64,000 nucleotides of DNA from Rhodobacter flavimaris (GCF_021378075.1 NZ_JAJUOS010000002.1:248001-312000), one strand, 5' to 3'; shown: positions 1 to 9,955, numbered from the stretch's first letter. The notes: a model not told the origin generated them from the letters alone. A program made the numbers and translations.

Positions 1-2874
1 CAGGTCGAAATGCACGAACCGCTCGCGCTCGGCCACCTCGACCGCCACGCCGAGCCAGTCAAAGGTCTCGACCAGCGCCTCGACATTGGTCTCGCGGAAC
101 AGCCCGTCCTGCCGCTTGGCGGCGGCCTTGAACAGATCCCGAGCAGGCGCGTCGGGCTCCATCATGTCCAGAAAGTCGGGGGCAGGATCAGCGAACTCAT
201 CCATGCTGGGGGCGGCCAGTGACCCGTCCGGGGTAAAGCCACCTTCCAGGATCATCGCCATGCCCTGCAGGAACTCCGCCCGGCTTGGCAGCAGATCCGC
301 CTTGTCCAGCGGCCAGAGCCAAAGCGCGCACCATGCGTCCATCGCCGTCTTGAGCCGCTTGTAGGGCAGCGTATTGGTCGCGTGATCGGCCCCGATCAGG
401 TGGGCGTTCAGCTTTTCCTTGGCGTGGAAATCCAGCCCCTTGTTGCCGGGCATAACCTTGTCCGGCCAGAGCGTGATCCCATCATTTGCCGCGGCGCGGG
501 TCTTGGCGAGATCGTCGGCGACCTGGTCGAACAGCGCCTCGGCGATCCGGCTGAGCTTTTGAACCAGCTTGATCTCGTGCGGTTCCAGCTTTTTGAAGAA
601 GCCGTCCTTCCGCCATGCCTTGATCTGGTCCTGCGCGTCACCCGCGAAGGGCCTGATCGACTTGTCCTTGTCGAAATTCGCCATGTCCTTGGCGGGGAGC
701 AGCCACTGCCAGACGTGGTTTTCGGGCAGGCGTTTCCGCCAGCCGATCTCGTCCGGCTTTGCGTTGAGCCAGAGGTCCGCTTGCGTCCTGGCACTGAGCC
801 AGGTGGGCGCATAGGCGGCCCGACGTGCGCCGATCAGGGAGTTTCCGGAATGAAGCTGATCCCCGAACCAAGGCGAGAAGTCGCTGGCGTGGAGGCTGTT
901 CAGCCAAAGCGAGATCGCCCCCAGTTCCACGGCAATCGGGTTCAGGTCGACCCCGAAACAGTTCCGGTCCGCGATGTAAGCCCGGACTTTCTGCTTTTCG
1001 AAGACGATCCGCTCCTGCGGGATCGTCTTTCCAGTCTCCTTCTGCTTCCGCTCAAGGTAGAGGTCGGCAAGCTGATTTGTGGTTTCGACCAGAAAGGCCG
1101 CAGAACCCATGGCGGGCTCGAGGATCTTGAGTTCAAGAAGTTCGTCTGCGGTCAGATCCCGGCACCGCTCCATCAGCGCATGCTTGACGAGGAGCCGCGC
1201 CAGCGGTTCCGGCGTGTAGTAGGAGGCAGATTTTTCCCGATCCCGGCCCGCGAGCCTGTAGATGAAAGTTCCCTTCGGATAAACCAGAGCCTCCGACCCG
1301 TTGAACACGATCTCGTCCGGAGCAAATTCACCGATCCGACTGCGGGACACGAACCAGCTCGGCGCAAGCTTGTCGACCTTGTCACGACGAAATGCGTCCT
1401 CCTGTTCGGCGTCCTCTTCGTCGAAAAGGTCCTCATCGACTTCGTCGTCAGACTCTGACGCCTCCCCCTGACCCTCGTCCTCGGACGTTTCACTCGATCG
1501 CCCCTTACGAGGTTTAAGCTCGATCAGATCCGTTTTCGCGACCACACCCGTAAATGAGATCAGGGTTTCGTAGACGGCGCCCAACTGGCCGATCCCGAGC
1601 TTGGCATAGGAAATGCGCCCCGTGCTTTTGCCCGTGGACCTCAGTGAAAGGAGCCGAATAACCTTCTGGATCGCTTCGTTACGAAGCGAGAGGGCGTTCA
1701 GGATAGGCGTGCTCTGGGGATCAAGCAGAGATACCTTGACTGCGGGCAACCTCAGCCCTGTTCCTTTTTCTTCATCCGCCAGATCAAGGCCGGTATAGAG
1801 CAGTGTCAGGGTGCGCTGCAGGCTCTCCCAAAGGAAGGTCCCCTCACGGTCCGCAGAAGTTCGCAACGGGACGGATTCGAGGTCACGAAGCGTTTCGAGA
1901 GAATACCCGGTCGCGTAGATCGGATTCTTCAGGTCCAGCAAGTTCAGCCTCGGGTTCGCCTCGGCGTAGAACAGGAAGAGAAGCCGGTACATGTAGCGCA
2001 GACATTCGCGCGACAGTTCAGGTCCATCTATCCAGACGTCCTTGTACTTTCCTCCGGTGACAGCCAGCACCTCCTGGCCGAGCAGTTCGATGGCATCCCG
2101 GACGGTGCGCTTCAGAGAGGTCGTGACCGCGTTGGCGTTCCGCTGCGCCTCTTCTTCCAACCGATCCGAGATCGGCGACCCCTGATCCGGGACCCGCGCT
2201 TCGCGGGAAATCAAGCAGGCCATGACGGTCAACGTATCCCGGTCCGCCCGCGTGAAGATTTCCTGCAGGTCGAACCGGAGGACGGACCGGGCAGGCCATT
2301 TCCGCTTGTCGATCAGAACGAGCTGGGAAAGCCCCAGCACCAGGACATGGCGCGGCCCGTCGGGCAGCTCGAACACCCCCTCCGCAAGCACGGACTCGAT
2401 GGTCCGGTCCAGGAGCGCCGCGTCGCCTGCATCAGATGGAAACTGATCCGTCGCAAAACACGCCCCGATCGGGTCCGCCGCCTCATCCTCTGCGTCCGGG
2501 ATCGGCGCTGCGATGATCCAGAGCGCATCCCGGCCCGCGGCATCCGCCACGCGGGAGATCAGCGGGATGATTGGAGCCCCCTCCAGCGCGGTAAAAGCTG
2601 TCTCCCGTTTCCACGGATAGCCAAGCGCCCCCAGAAGCGCATGATGCGCTTCCCGCACCAATTCCGCTCGACGATCCGCGTCCGAGCTGTTCCGGACCTG
2701 CCGCAGGGCCTCAACGGTGGAGGTTGCTACCCGAGAAAGCCGCTCCACCGGATGGGCCGCTTTTTCAAGCCCCGCCCAGCGTGCGGTGATGTCGGAAAGC
2801 TCCTCCTTCAGAACGTCCGACAGGGTTCCGGACGGAAAGAACTCCGCCTCATTTTCAATGCCGATCAGGTCCAT
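1..2874 (-). CDS. drmMI: Class 1 DISARM DNA adenine methyltransferase DrmMI, C-terminus off the left edge
   Basis: The minus-strand frame is open from the ATG at 2874 to the window edge (958 codons, no stop). It starts 4 bases after the stop of the SNF2 helicase gene. Around residues 549-556 it has a YYTPEPL element, then EPAMGSA (586-592), the SAM-binding motif I of N6-adenine methylases, then GVDLNP (641-646) and a GNSLIGAR stretch near residue 671. This is the layout of large Eco57I/PglX-type methylases (COG1002). The catalytic NPPY/NPPW motif is not in the visible part and is expected downstream, off the edge. In class 1 DISARM the methylase marks host DNA while DrmA/B/C and DrmD act on phage DNA. 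Next to a DrmD-like helicase, DrmMI is the best call; a PglX/BREX-like or stand-alone type IIG enzyme is less likely. Confidence 0.8.
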   Translation of the reverse strand, partial: MDLIGIENEAEFFPSGTLSDVLKEELSDITARWAGLEKAAHPVERLSRVATSTVEALRQVRNSSDADRRAELVREAHHALLGALGYPWKRETAFTALEGAPIIPLISRVADAAGRDALWIIAAPIPDAEDEAADPIGACFATDQFPSDAGDAALLDRTIESVLAEGVFELPDGPRHVLVLGLSQLVLIDKRKWPARSVLRFDLQEIFTRADRDTLTVMACLISREARVPDQGSPISDRLEEEAQRNANAVTTSLKRTVRDAIELLGQEVLAVTGGKYKDVWIDGPELSRECLRYMYRLLFLFYAEANPRLNLLDLKNPIYATGYSLETLRDLESVPLRTSADREGTFLWESLQRTLTLLYTGLDLADEEKGTGLRLPAVKVSLLDPQSTPILNALSLRNEAIQKVIRLLSLRSTGKSTGRISYAKLGIGQLGAVYETLISFTGVVAKTDLIELKPRKGRSSETSEDEGQGEASESDDEVDEDLFDEEDAEQEDAFRRDKVDKLAPSWFVSRSRIGEFAPDEIVFNGSEALVYPKGTFIYRLAGRDREKSASYYTPEPLARLLVKHALMERCRDLTADELLELKILEPAMGSAAFLVETTNQLADLYLERKQKETGKTIPQERIVFEKQKVRAYIADRNCFGVDLNPIAVELGAISLWLNSLHASDFSPWFGDQLHSGNSLIGARRAAYAPTWLSARTQADLWLNAKPDEIGWRKRLPENHVWQWLLPAKDMANFDKDKSIRPFAGDAQDQIKAWRKDGFFKKLEPHEIKLVQKLSRIAEALFDQVADDLAKTRAAANDGITLWPDKVMPGNKGLDFHAKEKLNAHLIGADHATNTLPYKRLKTAMDAWCALWLWPLDKADLLPSRAEFLQGMAMILEGGFTPDGSLAAPSMDEFADPAPDFLDMMEPDAPARDLFKAAAKRQDGLFRETNVEALVETFDWLGVAVEVAERERFVHFDL

Positions 2875-2878
2875 CCGC

Positions 2879-5830
2879 TCACCCCACAAATACTGCCTTG
2901 ACGTCGACATAGGGGTTCGGGTCATCGACCATCCTGCGGGTCCGCTCGAACCATTCTGTCCAGTCCTGGAACAGTCGTTCAATCTTCTGCTCTTTCGCCC
3001 GTCGGATCGTCAGGCGTCGTTTCTCTGTGGGGCTGAGACCAGAGGGATCATCGCTCTCGTCCCCGAGGTCCAAAGTCAACTGAGCCCGGAAGCGGCCCTC
3101 CAAATCCCCGAGCCGATCAAGGACCAGATCCAGATCCTGCTGGATCAGGGCCGCTCGTTCCTGTCCGAGCCCACGCAGATGGGTCTGGAACCGGTCCACC
3201 GCCGTCTTGATCGCAGACTGCGCCGGCGCAAGATCGTCGACCACCCGACCTGGCGTGTCCTGGGCAAGGCGCACCCTGGCGATGAAATCTGGGACTTCCT
3301 CGATCTGCGGAACGCCGTCCACGCCCAGGATGACCACAGCCCATCGGTCCACAACGGGGGCGCCATTCGCGTTCGGGATTGCCCCGTGCATCACCACCGC
3401 AACCTCCCCCTTGGCGAGACCGTTCAGCGGGGCCACCGGGGCTGAATGTTCCGGGAAAAAGGTGCTGGCCCGGTCCGCGAACCATTCAAGTATCGGGTGT
3501 CCATCCCAGAGATACTGCACGCTCGGCCAAGAACGCTCTTGCATCTTCGCATGATCGATCGCCCGGTTGATTACCTGCGCCTGATCGGTCAACTCGATCC
3601 GATCCCCGGCCCCGACCGCTTCCTCGGGCATGAACCGACCGTCCACCGCTCCCTCACTGGCATATCCAAACCCGTCACGGGCGCGCATATCATCCGGTAT
3701 GCTGATGCGGATCATCCGATCAACCTGAGAGATGTCGGGGGCCGCTGGAAAGGCGCGTTCTTCGGGGCTGGACAGCCGCCCGATCATGGCGGAGGCGTAT
3801 GAGAACGTATCCGAAAAAAGCCTTGGTGGGGCGCTATCAAAGGCTGACCCGACGTCCGCCTTCGGTTCAGCCGGGATCGCGTAATCCCCGAAAAGAGCCG
3901 CGAACTCGTCGTCGAGAGACATATGTGTCTCCACCTCGGCGGCACGCGCGTTCATCTGAGCATCAAACGCATCCGCACCAATCCCGGACGCAACCGCTTC
4001 AGCGACGACCGCTTCCTCCTCCTCAGCGTCCCCTTTGCCGAGAAAGACGGCCGGATCTCCGACTCCGGACTGGGCGGCCTCATCTTTCTCGACGAGCTTT
4101 TCCAGCACCCACATCTGGCGCACCTTGGGGTGTGTGCTTTCCCCCACGAAATAGGTGATCAGCGGCGGCCGGTCCTGACCGTAGCGATCAATCCGGCCGT
4201 TGCGCTGCTGGAACCGCAAAAGGGACCAAGGCAGGTCAAAGTGGATCAACCGATGGCACTGGAAGTGCAGGTTCAGCCCCTCGGATGCCATGTCCGAGGC
4301 GATCAGAATCCGGATAGGAGACTTTTCCTGCCCGAATGCATCAATCACTTCCTGGGTATGGACATCTGCCTCGACGCTCCCTCCGTCAACGCGAGCAACC
4401 TGATCTTCGGTGAGGTTCAGATCCGCCTGGAGGCGCTGTGCGAGCCAGGAAACGGTGGCGATCCGTTCGGAGAAAATGACAATCCTGTCCCTCGGGGCCT
4501 TTCCAGTCCAACGCAGCTCTCTCAGCATGCTGAGGAGATCCTGGTATTTGCTGAAGGCGCCCGTATCGATCCCCGCCACTTGATCCGCAAGGATCTGCAG
4601 CCGATCTCGGTCCTCGTCAGTCCCACGGGCGGTTCCGTTTTCGATCCCGCGGATGCGGCGCTGAAGTGTCTCAAGACATGCGGCGGGGCTGGAAAAGATC
4701 GCCTTCGCAAGCGTTGTCCGGAAGAGGTCGATCGCCCGCCCCCTTGTCGACTGCTCGTCGAGATCGAGGTGTAACTCGGCGATCGACTGGTAGGCCACCT
4801 CCTCCTCCGCGCTCAGCGGGAAGTTGCGGCGGATCAGCTGGCGTTCGGGAACCTGCTTGCCGATATCCTTGGCCACGTTCTGGTCGGACCGAAACCGGCG
4901 GACCACCAGGTCCTCGATGTCAGACCGGTGCAAACGGGTCGGATCCGGGACCCGGGTCGGGTCCAGCATCTCGATCAAGCTCGCGAAGCTTTCCTGCGAC
5001 CCGTCGTGCGGGGTAGCAGTCAGCAGCAGGAGAGAGTCCGTGCGCCTGGACAGGAGCTGAGCCAGCTCCGCCCGCTGCGAGTTCGACCCTGCCGCGGCTT
5101 TTCGGGCTGCCGCGTTATGGGCCTCATCGATGATGATCAGATCCCAGTAGGAGTGCTTGATCGCATCCCGTATCTGGGCGTCCCGCTTCAACGTGTCGAT
5201 CGAGACGATGGACCGGTCGAACTGATCGAACACGTTATAGTGGGCGGGGATCCGGTTCCGCATGCGCCGGATCGCGGCGCTGTCCAGACGCGACAGCGGG
5301 ATCGAGAACCGGGTCCAGAATTCCTTCTGGAACTGGGTGAGCATCGCCCGGGTCGTAACAACGAGGATCCGGTCTGCCCGCCCCCGAAGAGCCAACTCCG
5401 ACGTGATCAGGCCCGCTTCGAGGGTTTTCCCGAGGCCGACGTCGTCTGCGATCAGCAGCCGTACCCGGTCCTGTGACAGGGCTCGCTCGACTGGCAGATG
5501 CTGGAATGAAAGGTCGTCGATTGCAGCACGTCCAAGCGTCAGCGGGCGACGGGACGTGGTCGGGGTGTTACGGAACGCGGCTTCAAGGTGCAGCTTCGTG
5601 TCGATCAACCCGGGGGATGCGTCCGGAACCAGGTGGACCGATGTCGGGTCAAGCACTCGGGCTCCCTTCTCGAGGTCCCAAACGAACCGCGCCTCCTTGT
5701 CGCGTACGACGCCGGATAAGCCGCGGCAATGCACTTCACGATAACCGCGCTTGAGCGTGGAGGTGCCAAGCACCTTCCAGGTTGCGGACCGGAGCGCGAT
5801 CAATGATCCGGGATTAGGAACAGGGTTCAT
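2879..5830 (-). CDS. drmD: DISARM SNF2-family helicase DrmD
   Basis: A 983-residue superfamily 2 helicase of the SNF2/RapA type. Visible motifs in order: GLGKT (about 132-136, motif I), IIIDEAH (232-238, motif II), LLTATPHDG (269-277, motif III), a second RecA lobe with SDMASEGLNL, and QRNGRIDRYGQ (motif VI). The C-terminal part has an acidic EEEEAV stretch. DrmD is the signature gene of class 1 DISARM and lies directly upstream of drmMI; here the two are 4 bases apart and co-oriented. I chose the ATG at 5830 (MNPVPNPGS) because the 51 codons upstream in frame look non-coding; it has only a weak GAGG-like ribosome site. Seen: helicase motifs and methylase neighbour. Inferred: DISARM membership, because drmA/B/C are not in view. 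Confidence 0.82.
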   Translation of the reverse strand: MNPVPNPGSLIALRSATWKVLGTSTLKRGYREVHCRGLSGVVRDKEARFVWDLEKGARVLDPTSVHLVPDASPGLIDTKLHLEAAFRNTPTTSRRPLTLGRAAIDDLSFQHLPVERALSQDRVRLLIADDVGLGKTLEAGLITSELALRGRADRILVVTTRAMLTQFQKEFWTRFSIPLSRLDSAAIRRMRNRIPAHYNVFDQFDRSIVSIDTLKRDAQIRDAIKHSYWDLIIIDEAHNAAARKAAAGSNSQRAELAQLLSRRTDSLLLLTATPHDGSQESFASLIEMLDPTRVPDPTRLHRSDIEDLVVRRFRSDQNVAKDIGKQVPERQLIRRNFPLSAEEEVAYQSIAELHLDLDEQSTRGRAIDLFRTTLAKAIFSSPAACLETLQRRIRGIENGTARGTDEDRDRLQILADQVAGIDTGAFSKYQDLLSMLRELRWTGKAPRDRIVIFSERIATVSWLAQRLQADLNLTEDQVARVDGGSVEADVHTQEVIDAFGQEKSPIRILIASDMASEGLNLHFQCHRLIHFDLPWSLLRFQQRNGRIDRYGQDRPPLITYFVGESTHPKVRQMWVLEKLVEKDEAAQSGVGDPAVFLGKGDAEEEEAVVAEAVASGIGADAFDAQMNARAAEVETHMSLDDEFAALFGDYAIPAEPKADVGSAFDSAPPRLFSDTFSYASAMIGRLSSPEERAFPAAPDISQVDRMIRISIPDDMRARDGFGYASEGAVDGRFMPEEAVGAGDRIELTDQAQVINRAIDHAKMQERSWPSVQYLWDGHPILEWFADRASTFFPEHSAPVAPLNGLAKGEVAVVMHGAIPNANGAPVVDRWAVVILGVDGVPQIEEVPDFIARVRLAQDTPGRVVDDLAPAQSAIKTAVDRFQTHLRGLGQERAALIQQDLDLVLDRLGDLEGRFRAQLTLDLGDESDDPSGLSPTEKRRLTIRRAKEQKIERLFQDWTEWFERTRRMVDDPNPYVDVKAVFVG

Positions 5831-6242
5831 GTTTCGCGACCTCGGAAATCTCGTTGGGACAACGAGTGGAATTGTTGAAAATGCGCCGCACGGGCAAGCC
5901 CATGGACACTCACCGGGCACGCCCGGGAACGACGAGATGCGCCCCTGAGCGAACGGGCCTCTCGGCGCGACAGGCTCCGGCAATTCACCGCGGCCATGCG
6001 GAACCTCCGGACAGCATCAAGAACGGATTACCCGCGTCTTCGGAACGTGGCCGCACCCGCGCCAAAGGGCAACGATCCGTAAGCGTAAGTTCTTCCAACA
6101 TCTGTCCGTTTCTGCCAGAATTTCCGAGCAGCCAAAGCAAACCGTGCAATCAATCCCACGCCTCACCGAACCAAGCTAGCGGCGACCGCATGGATTGAAA
6201 AGAGGATAGCGCCCAAAAAGATTTTCGAGGGTTTTCAGTCTC
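5831..6242. other. Divergent intergenic region between drmD and an orphan gene
   Basis: About 410 bases separating a minus-strand and a plus-strand gene, so it should carry both promoters. I see no RNA gene, no convincing operator and no coding frame of quality. The right-hand end is richer in A and T and includes a weak GAGGG ribosome site at 6227-6231 for the 6243 gene. Confidence 0.4.
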
Positions 6243-6920
6243 ATGGCAGACGAACACACGCGGGCTCCGAGCGGCCTGACACCAGAGGCAATCAAGCGGA
6301 TCGAAGCGGGCCTGAACCGGCATTTCAAGACGGCGGCTCCCCAGATTTCGGCTGAATCCTGGCAACAACTCACCCCCATACTTGCAAGGTATCAACGCGA
6401 GGCAGCGCTTCTTCGCGGCTTTCTGAACAAGGGCGATGCAAACCTTCTGAACAAGGCGGCAAAGAGGTCTTCCAAGCTCCTTGAAGACCTCGCAAAAGTA
6501 AAAGAGAGCGACCTTACGTCGTTCATCGAAAATGCCATCGGACCGTCAACCCTGAACGAGCTCGAGACCACCCTTCGCGTGCTCGCGCAGACCCTTTCGT
6601 TCACGCCGCGAGAGGGCCAGTTTCTTCAGGATGTCTCGCGTGACAATCTCTACATGGGTTTCGAAACATGGTGGCAGCGCGCGACCGGAGAACCCCCATG
6701 GATCGAGGAAGGTCGCCGGGGCAAAGCGCCTCCAACACCGTTCATGTATGTCGCGAATGAAGTCTTCAATCTTCCCGGCATGCCGAGCCCGACCGGAGCC
6801 TCGTACGCGGCATTGAAAGACCTGCGCCGGAGGCTTCTGAAGCGCCACCAAAAAACCGCCCGACTGGGTGAACGCCTCAGAGCCCTCTCGCTGCAGGACC
6901 CGCCCTCAGACGCGGGATAG
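6243..6920 (+). CDS. Orphan protein, function unknown
   Basis: A 225-residue protein I do not recognise. It begins MADEHTRAPS and is mostly predicted helical and charged. The first half has many K/E/L residues (KAAKRSSKLLEDLAKVKESD) and could form a coiled coil. The middle has an aromatic segment (FETWWQRATGEPPW), and the C-terminus is Arg-rich (LRRRLLKRHQKTARLGERLR), suggesting nucleic acid contact. There is no signal peptide or membrane segment. It is divergent from the DISARM genes and upstream of the AlpA/primase module, so it could belong to either side; its orientation favours the replication module. Codon use is island-like and regular enough to call it a real gene. Confidence 0.65.
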   Translation: MADEHTRAPSGLTPEAIKRIEAGLNRHFKTAAPQISAESWQQLTPILARYQREAALLRGFLNKGDANLLNKAAKRSSKLLEDLAKVKESDLTSFIENAIGPSTLNELETTLRVLAQTLSFTPREGQFLQDVSRDNLYMGFETWWQRATGEPPWIEEGRRGKAPPTPFMYVANEVFNLPGMPSPTGASYAALKDLRRRLLKRHQKTARLGERLRALSLQDPPSDAG

Positions 6921-7024
6921 GCAGTTCGCAAAACCTGAAATCGTCTATCCCCCGCCGTCGCTTTCGCTCGGACATGCACTGAACATACGCTGTCTCCATG
7001 ACGCATAGCGACACGGAGGGCAAC

Positions 7025-7258
7025 ATGTCCAGACACCAAAATCCAGAGGCATTGGCTCGAGATCGTCTGGTCTCGTTTACCGGTGCTCTCAAGATCATCG
7101 GCATCAGCCGTAGCACGGCCTACCGCCTCATCGCCGACAAGACGCTCCCACAGCCGATCAAGCTGGGCGCGCTCACCTTCTTCTCCGAGCGTGAGCTCCA
7201 GACCTGGATCGCAGACAGGCTCGCTTCCCGCGGCGCGGGAGGGTCCGATGCGTCCTGA
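7025..7258 (+). CDS. AlpA-family helix-turn-helix regulator
   Basis: A 77-residue protein with a single MerR/excisionase-like winged helix: the VSFTGALKIIGISRSTAYR stretch, then KLGALTFFSERELQTWI. This is the AlpA pattern found in prophages, satellites and integrative elements, where such proteins switch excision or replication genes. Start: an in-frame ATG exists at 6998, but the GGAGG just upstream of 7025 fits the second ATG. The last codons overlap the start of the primase gene, so the two are translationally coupled. Likely target: its own promoter or the att/replication region of the element. Confidence 0.8.
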   Translation: MSRHQNPEALARDRLVSFTGALKIIGISRSTAYRLIADKTLPQPIKLGALTFFSERELQTWIADRLASRGAGGSDAS

Positions 7259-8201
7259 GATGACCGGGTATCAACTTGCCTGCAAGATCCATGACGACTT
7301 CGGGGTTCCCGTTTTCCCGGTTCTGATCTCGCAATCCGACACCGGCAAGTGGAACAAGAAGCCCTTGGTGAAATGGTCCCAGGTCTCGGGCGACCCACGA
7401 GAGTTGAACTGGGCTGGGGCAAACGCCGTGGGTGTGCCCACCGGCCAGCGCTCCGGCCTCCTCGTGATCGATCTCGACGATTACAAACCGGGCTCAGAAG
7501 CGCGCGCCTGGGTCGACCAGCGGCAGTGTCCAGCAACGCGGGTACACGGCACCACATCGGGGGGCCAGCACTGGATTTATCGCCTCCCCGCTGCAGTACA
7601 GCTTGGAAATCGAGCGTCGATCGTGCCGGGCCTCGATACACGCGGAAACGGAGGGTTCATCGTCTGGGGCGATGTCGAGGCACGCTATCGGGTCCTTGAC
7701 GACCGGATGCCCACGGAACTGCCCAAGGCTCTGTGCGAGGAACTGCGTGGACCCAAGGCCAACACGGGCTCGCCGCTCTCGGATGCGCGGCTTCCCGACT
7801 TTGGATATGTCTCGGAGGATGCGCTCGACGCGAAGCTCGCGCGACTTCTCGCCCACCCCGAGGGTGCGGCGCTGCGCGCGCGTTTCGAAGGGGGCATCAA
7901 GGGCCTTACGGACACGAGCGCCAGCGGGCGTGACATGTCGGTGGCTGCGCTGCTTGCCCGACATCGCTTCAGCTACGACGAAATCGTCCTGACGCTCCTG
8001 GTTCGGTTTCCCCATGGCGTTGCAGCTCGCGACGGTTGGGATGACCGCACCGAGCGCCTGGCAAAGCGCTGCGCCTTTCGCGCAACCGAAGAGCGGTACC
8101 ACCGCTTTGAAACCCGCCGAGCTGCCATGCGCATGAAGTTGGCGGAGTTGCGCAACCAGTTCCCACGAACAACCCAGAACGCGCTGAGGATCGACCAATG
8201 A
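7248..8201 (+). CDS. Bifunctional DNA primase/polymerase (prim-pol) domain protein
   Basis: A 317-residue archaeo-eukaryotic primase-fold protein. N-terminal features fit the prim-pol domain: VPVFPV, a KKPLVKW segment, GVPTGQRSG, the metal-binding LLVIDLDD pair (D75 and D77), TSGGQHW with the conserved His (H108), and NGGFIVWG. It would synthesise primers, and possibly extend them, for replication of the element, together with the helicase encoded immediately downstream. The ATG at 7248 follows a GGGAGGG ribosome site and overlaps the AlpA gene; the stop overlaps the next start by 4 bases (ATGA). Primase and helicase domains lie on separate polypeptides here, whereas many mobile elements carry them fused. 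Confidence 0.85.
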   Translation: MRPEMTGYQLACKIHDDFGVPVFPVLISQSDTGKWNKKPLVKWSQVSGDPRELNWAGANAVGVPTGQRSGLLVIDLDDYKPGSEARAWVDQRQCPATRVHGTTSGGQHWIYRLPAAVQLGNRASIVPGLDTRGNGGFIVWGDVEARYRVLDDRMPTELPKALCEELRGPKANTGSPLSDARLPDFGYVSEDALDAKLARLLAHPEGAALRARFEGGIKGLTDTSASGRDMSVAALLARHRFSYDEIVLTLLVRFPHGVAARDGWDDRTERLAKRCAFRATEERYHRFETRRAAMRMKLAELRNQFPRTTQNALRIDQ

Positions 8202-9955
8202 AGGACACACGCCAGGATACGGGCGCGATGGAGGCCCCGACGACGCAGCAAGTCACTGACGACATCAAGCTGTCTCCAGAAGACTGGCTCGACGAGGAAC
8301 TTCTTCGGATCGCCGCGAGCGATCCGATCTACGACAGTACGGAGATCGAGCAACTCAAGCAGACCGCGAAGCAGCACAAGCTCAGTCTTTCCGTGAAAGA
8401 TATCCGGGAACGGCTCAAGACGCTACGTCGAGCCGCGAAGCAGTCTGAACTGGCCGAGCTGGGGCAGACCAAGTATGAGGCATTCATCGAGAGGATGAAC
8501 GCGGAATTCTTCGTCTTCACCGGAGCAGATACCGTCACCATCTGCTCTTGGGCTGTTCAGTCCGGCCGACGTGTACTCGTACAGCGTAAGGTACAGGATT
8601 TTCGCCTGTTGATGGCGAAGGAGCCTCCGCTCTTCTCGCCGGACGCAGGACGGATGCTGCCCGCCGCGGAGGCCTGGCTGCGCGATCCGAGCCGGCGTGA
8701 AGTCAGAGGCTTCCTGTTCGAAGCCGATCCCCGAACAGCCGCCGAACGTGCGAAGCAGGGCTTCGAGAACCTCTTCGAAGGATTTGCCGTTAACCCGCGG
8801 CAAGGGAGCATCGAACCGTTCTTGCGGCATCTTCGGGACGTCATCGTCGCGGAAGAAGCGCCCGGCCGCCAAGAGACCGTGCTGGCCTACCTGCTGGATT
8901 GCTTCGCGCATCTGGTTCAGCGCCCAGGCGTGCCGCTCAAGATAGCCCTCGTGTTTCGCGGGCGACAGGGCTCGGGAAAATCTTTCGTGACCGATATAAT
9001 CGCGTCGCTTTTTCGGGGCAACGTCTTCGAAACCGGCCACGCGGACGACATCGTCGGACGCTTCACGGACCACCTCCTGAACGCCTGCCTCGTGATCGGC
9101 GACGAGGCGCTCTTTGCCGGCTCCAGAAAGGACGCCGACGCCATGAAGCGCCTGATCACACAGGATGTCCTCAGGCTCGAAGGCAAACACAAAGCGGTCC
9201 TGAACGAGAGAAATCGCATGACCTTGATCCTGACCTCGAACCACGAGCATGCCGTTCGTTTGGAGCCTGGAGATCGGCGCTTTGTCGTACTCGACGTGTC
9301 TGATGCCCGGACCCCGCGCGCCGCGCATGCGCAGTACTGGGACGATCTCTGGAGTTGGTCCAAATCCACGGTCGGCAAGGCCGCCTTACTGCATTTTCTG
9401 CTTGAACGTGACCTCTCCAGGTTCGACGCCCAGCGCGACCGCCCGCAAACCAAGGCGCGGCTCGATCAGATGCTGGTCTCTCTGGATCCAGTCTACCGCT
9501 GGTTCCTCGAAGAACTCGTCCAGAAGAGCAATTTGCCACACAAGATAAGGCAGGCCTTGATCGCGCGTGCAGATCTCTCCGACGAGACGCAGCAGACACT
9601 CCCCGAGGATCATCAAGTTTTCTACAAGAAGACGGTCTTCGAGGCGTTCAGCGCCTGGGAGCAAGAGAAAATGCGGGCGCCCCGTTCGATGGATCAGCGC
9701 CTGTTCTGGAAGAGCCTGTTAGGCATCCTTGGTGACACGTCGACGGGCAAGAAGCGGGTCAGAGGCGTGGCAACCCATATCCTGATCTTGCCGCCCGTAA
9801 GTGCACTTGCTGATCTGTTCATGACCGCGCTTGGCTGCAAAGGGTTGGCGACCGACCTCCTGGATGTGGCCGAGGATCAAGCGAGTGCGGGGGCGCCGCC
9901 TAAACCTAGCCTGGCAACCATCGCGGGGACAGGGCTTAAAGGCAGAGCGCACTAG
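8198..9955 (+). CDS. Superfamily 3 primase-helicase (D5/DUF5906-like)
   Basis: A 585-residue protein. Residues 1-240 form a poorly recognised helical region, followed by an SF3/D5-type ATPase core: Walker A GRQGSGKS (about 255-262), Walker B-like LVIGDEALF, and a sensor/motif C region TLILTSNHEHA. The C-terminal 150 residues are helical with a possible winged helix. Such proteins are hexameric replicative helicases of phages, satellites and integrated plasmids. It overlaps the prim-pol gene by 4 bases, so AlpA, primase and helicase form a compact replication operon. It is followed by a strong hairpin and repeat cluster. No portal, capsid or integrase gene accompanies it in this window. Confidence 0.87.
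   Translation: MKDTRQDTGAMEAPTTQQVTDDIKLSPEDWLDEELLRIAASDPIYDSTEIEQLKQTAKQHKLSLSVKDIRERLKTLRRAAKQSELAELGQTKYEAFIERMNAEFFVFTGADTVTICSWAVQSGRRVLVQRKVQDFRLLMAKEPPLFSPDAGRMLPAAEAWLRDPSRREVRGFLFEADPRTAAERAKQGFENLFEGFAVNPRQGSIEPFLRHLRDVIVAEEAPGRQETVLAYLLDCFAHLVQRPGVPLKIALVFRGRQGSGKSFVTDIIASLFRGNVFETGHADDIVGRFTDHLLNACLVIGDEALFAGSRKDADAMKRLITQDVLRLEGKHKAVLNERNRMTLILTSNHEHAVRLEPGDRRFVVLDVSDARTPRAAHAQYWDDLWSWSKSTVGKAALLHFLLERDLSRFDAQRDRPQTKARLDQMLVSLDPVYRWFLEELVQKSNLPHKIRQALIARADLSDETQQTLPEDHQVFYKKTVFEAFSAWEQEKMRAPRSMDQRLFWKSLLGILGDTSTGKKRVRGVATHILILPPVSALADLFMTALGCKGLATDLLDVAEDQASAGAPPKPSLATIAGTGLKGRAH

Noticed and set aside
382-1458. A 358-codon open frame on the plus strand
   Set aside because: It is antisense to the methylase frame, which carries clear SAM-binding and DLNP motifs; high GC creates long empty antisense frames.
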